A stretch of 64,000 nt of DNA, from assembly GCF_001687365.1 (NCBI RefSeq), contig NZ_LGLV01000004.1, positions 310,001 to 374,000 of the forward strand, in the 5' to 3' direction. Position numbers and translations under genes: made by a program. The notes beneath the pieces are model-generated. The model worked only from the letters and a program-made list of their open reading frames with translations. It was not told where the DNA came from and searched no databases. Of this stretch, positions 62,529 through 64,000 are shown piece after piece (position 1 is the stretch's first letter; the number at the start of each line of letters is the position of its first letter). The stretch is from Pararhizobium polonicum. Lineage in GTDB: Bacteria; Pseudomonadota; Alphaproteobacteria; Rhizobiales; Rhizobiaceae.

Positions 62529-63416
62529 ATGTCCGCATCCGAAAGCGAAATCCAGGCAAATCTTCTCGCCAAGGCGCTGCCCTACATGCAGCGCTACGAG
62601 AACAAGACGATCGTCGTCAAATATGGCGGCCACGCCATGGGCAATCCCGAGCTTGGCAAGGCTTTTGCCGCCGATATCGCGCTGTTGAAGCAGTCCGGCG
62701 TCAATCCGATCGTCGTGCATGGCGGCGGCCCGCAGATCGGCGCCATGCTGACCAAGATGGGCATCGAATCGAAATTCGAAGGCGGCCTGCGCGTCACCGA
62801 TGCCAAGACGGTCGAGATCGTCGAGATGGTGCTGGCCGGTTCGATCAACAAGGAAATCGTCGCGCTGATCAACCAGACCGGCGAATGGGCGATCGGCCTT
62901 TGCGGCAAGGACGGCAACATGGTCTTTGCCCAGAAGGCGCGCAAGACCGTGATCGATCCGGATAGCAATATCGAGCGCGTTCTCGACCTCGGCTTCGTCG
63001 GCGAAGTGACGGAGGTTGACCGCACCCTGCTCGATCTTCTCGCCAAATCGGAAATGATCCCGGTGATTGCCCCCGTGGCCCCCGGCCGCGATGGAGCGAC
63101 CTACAATATCAACGCCGATACCTTTGCCGGCGCCATTGCCGGTGCGCTCCACGCCACCCGCCTGCTGTTCCTCACCGACGTTCCCGGCGTACTCGACAAG
63201 AAGGGCGAACTGATCAAGGAACTTTCGGTCGCCGAGGCGCATGCGCTGATCAAGGACGGCACGATTTCCGGCGGCATGATCCCCAAGGTCGAAACCTGCA
63301 TCGAGGCACTCGCCCGCGGCGTCGAAGGCGTCGTCATCCTCAACGGCAAGACGGCCCATTCGGTGCTGCTGGAGATCTTCACGGAGCATGGTGCGGGAAC
63401 GCTGATCGTTCCGTGA
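62529..63416 (+). CDS. argB: Acetylglutamate kinase
   Basis: Second enzyme of arginine synthesis: phosphorylates N-acetyl-L-glutamate with ATP. The 295-residue protein has the amino-acid kinase landmarks [12 protein letters not shown] near residue 30, [30 protein letters not shown] and [16 protein letters not shown], and the end [14 protein letters not shown] for ATP binding. An N-terminal helix before residue 25 is of the kind found in arginine-inhibited hexameric enzymes. A GAGG lies about 6 bases before the ATG. A large palindromic repeat follows. Confidence 0.97.
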   Translation: MSASESEIQANLLAKALPYMQRYENKTIVVKYGGHAMGNPELGKAFAADIALLKQSGVNPIVVHGGGPQIGAMLTKMGIESKFEGGLRVTDAKTVEIVEMVLAGSINKEIVALINQTGEWAIGLCGKDGNMVFAQKARKTVIDPDSNIERVLDLGFVGEVTEVDRTLLDLLAKSEMIPVIAPVAPGRDGATYNINADTFAGAIAGALHATRLLFLTDVPGVLDKKGELIKELSVAEAHALIKDGTISGGMIPKVETCIEALARGVEGVVILNGKTAHSVLLEIFTEHGAGTLIVP

Positions 63417-63463
63417 GGGATGGCAGATAGTTCGGCAGGTGCTGTCGAAATGACGCATCACCG

Positions 63464-63528
63464 ACCTCACTCTCCCGTCATCCTCTCCTCGGGTTAAACC
63501 CGAGGAGAGGATGACGGGAGAGTGAGGT
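63464..63528. repeat. 65-base perfect palindrome with 1-base centre
   Basis: The left arm 63464-63495 and right arm 63497-63528 are exactly complementary over 32 bases around a single A at 63496; the inner core is CGGGTT-A-AACCCG. It lies between argB and the convergent gene at the right edge and would form a very stable hairpin in RNA or a cruciform in DNA. The inner half (GTCATCCTC...GAGGATGAC type) resembles intergenic palindromes scattered in alphaproteobacteria. Confidence 0.9.
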
Positions 63529-63580
63529 TCGCCGCTCCTGCAACCAATTCAGCAAGGCGCCTGCACCCCTCGCAAGCTCA

Positions 63581-64000
63581 TCAACCGCGCTGATAAACCC
63601 CGCTCGCCTGCCCCTTCAGCCACTCGATCATCGCCCGGTACGGCCCCGGCCCGTAGCTGACGCGCCCGACGCCAAGTCCGGCAAGCACCTTCACATCCGG
63701 CACACCCTGCCGCATCATGATGTTGACCGGCAGCGCGACGGATTCGCAGACCCTTGCGATCAAATCCGGATTCGACAAGCCCGGCACGAAGAAACCGCTG
63801 GCGCCAGCCTCGGCATAGGCCGCTGCCCGCTCGATCGCCTCGTCCACCAGCGGCGCATGGCGCACCGGGTCGGAGACCTTCAGGAACAGGTCGGTGCGGG
63901 CGTTGATGAAGAACGGGATATCCTTCTCGTCGGCCGTCGCTCGGATCGCCTTGATCCGCGCCGCCTGCGCCTCGAGCGTATGCAGCCCGCTGCCGCCGAC
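63581..64000 (-). CDS. Isocitrate lyase/PEP mutase-family protein, 5' end outside the window
   Basis: The frame is open from the right edge, so the start lies beyond base 64000; 139 C-terminal codons are visible. The diagnostic IPFFINARTDLFL strand, the AAYAEAGASGFFVPG segment and LPVNIMMRQG-VPDVKVLAGLGVGRVSYGP identify the isocitrate lyase/phosphoenolpyruvate mutase superfamily (oxaloacetate decarboxylase or 2-methylisocitrate lyase-like members). The catalytic KKCGH-type loop would be upstream and is not visible, so the reaction cannot be named. Convergent with argB across the palindrome. Confidence 0.88.
   Translation of the reverse strand, partial: VGGSGLHTLEAQAARIKAIRATADEKDIPFFINARTDLFLKVSDPVRHAPLVDEAIERAAAYAEAGASGFFVPGLSNPDLIARVCESVALPVNIMMRQGVPDVKVLAGLGVGRVSYGPGPYRAMIEWLKGQASGVYQRG

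Overview
The window reads as chromosomal DNA of an alphaproteobacterium of the Rhizobiaceae (Rhizobium/Agrobacterium/Sinorhizobium relatives). This rests on gene content and order recalled from those genomes: pgi, frk, pyrE and pyrC beside a frcBCAK-frcR fructose transporter cluster, an ery-type erythritol locus, the rpmH-rnpA-yidC group, and CTTGAC-like -35 boxes. The DNA looks GC-rich throughout, genes are dense on both strands, and no plasmid replication genes, CRISPR arrays or complete insertion sequences were seen. Names come from motif reading and memory of the families; no search was run.

Region 1 (1-14.6 kb) is mainly fructose and pyrimidine metabolism. It has the end of pgi, fructokinase, pyrE, pyrC and the leftward frcB-frcC-frcA-frcK transport operon. 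Facing it is frcR, coupled to a RbsD/FucU-type mutarotase gene. Fructose uptake, phosphorylation and entry into hexose-phosphate metabolism are thus within 14 kb. Interspersed are a LysR/ABM-monooxygenase divergent pair, a glycosyltransferase, a glyoxalase-fold protein and a secreted cysteine-containing protein.

Region 2 (14.6-28.7 kb) holds a DoxX protein, a Crp/Fnr regulator in one operon with a CHASE2 class III adenylate cyclase, a FecR-domain protein and a Sel1-repeat protein. It also holds a proline-racemase-family enzyme with an unusual Ser/Cys active-site pair, a class III metallophosphoesterase, a cysteine-cluster protein, full-length PutA, a YigZ protein, an aldo/keto reductase and a DUF1810 protein.

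Region 3 (28.7-43.3 kb) is a large polyol locus. A leftward regulator-kinase-dehydrogenase-epimerase operon (eryD-A-B-C type) is divergent from a rightward ABC transporter operon (DUF2291 protein, double ATPase, permease, binding protein). A second rightward operon (FGGY kinase, DeoR regulator, GlpD-like dehydrogenase) follows. The 726-base divergent region carries a perfect 17-base palindrome and a short leader frame.

Region 4 (43.4-47 kb) is a small accessory block: a Fsr-like MFS exporter and an SDR, a divergent LysR regulator, the degraded C-terminal end of a tyrosine-recombinase gene, and tRNA-Arg(ACG). The recombinase relic beside the tRNA suggests a past integration event.

Region 5 (47-64 kb) has a TVP38/flavoprotein/histidine kinase operon, a chemotaxis receptor, rpmH-rnpA-yidC, a LysR/EamA pair, a second EamA exporter, engB, a secreted MsrB, a fasciclin protein with a SigK-like sigma and RskA-like anti-sigma pair, argB, and the end of an isocitrate lyase/PEP mutase family gene. 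Several long palindromic intergenic repeats lie between genes, the clearest a 65-base near-perfect palindrome after argB.
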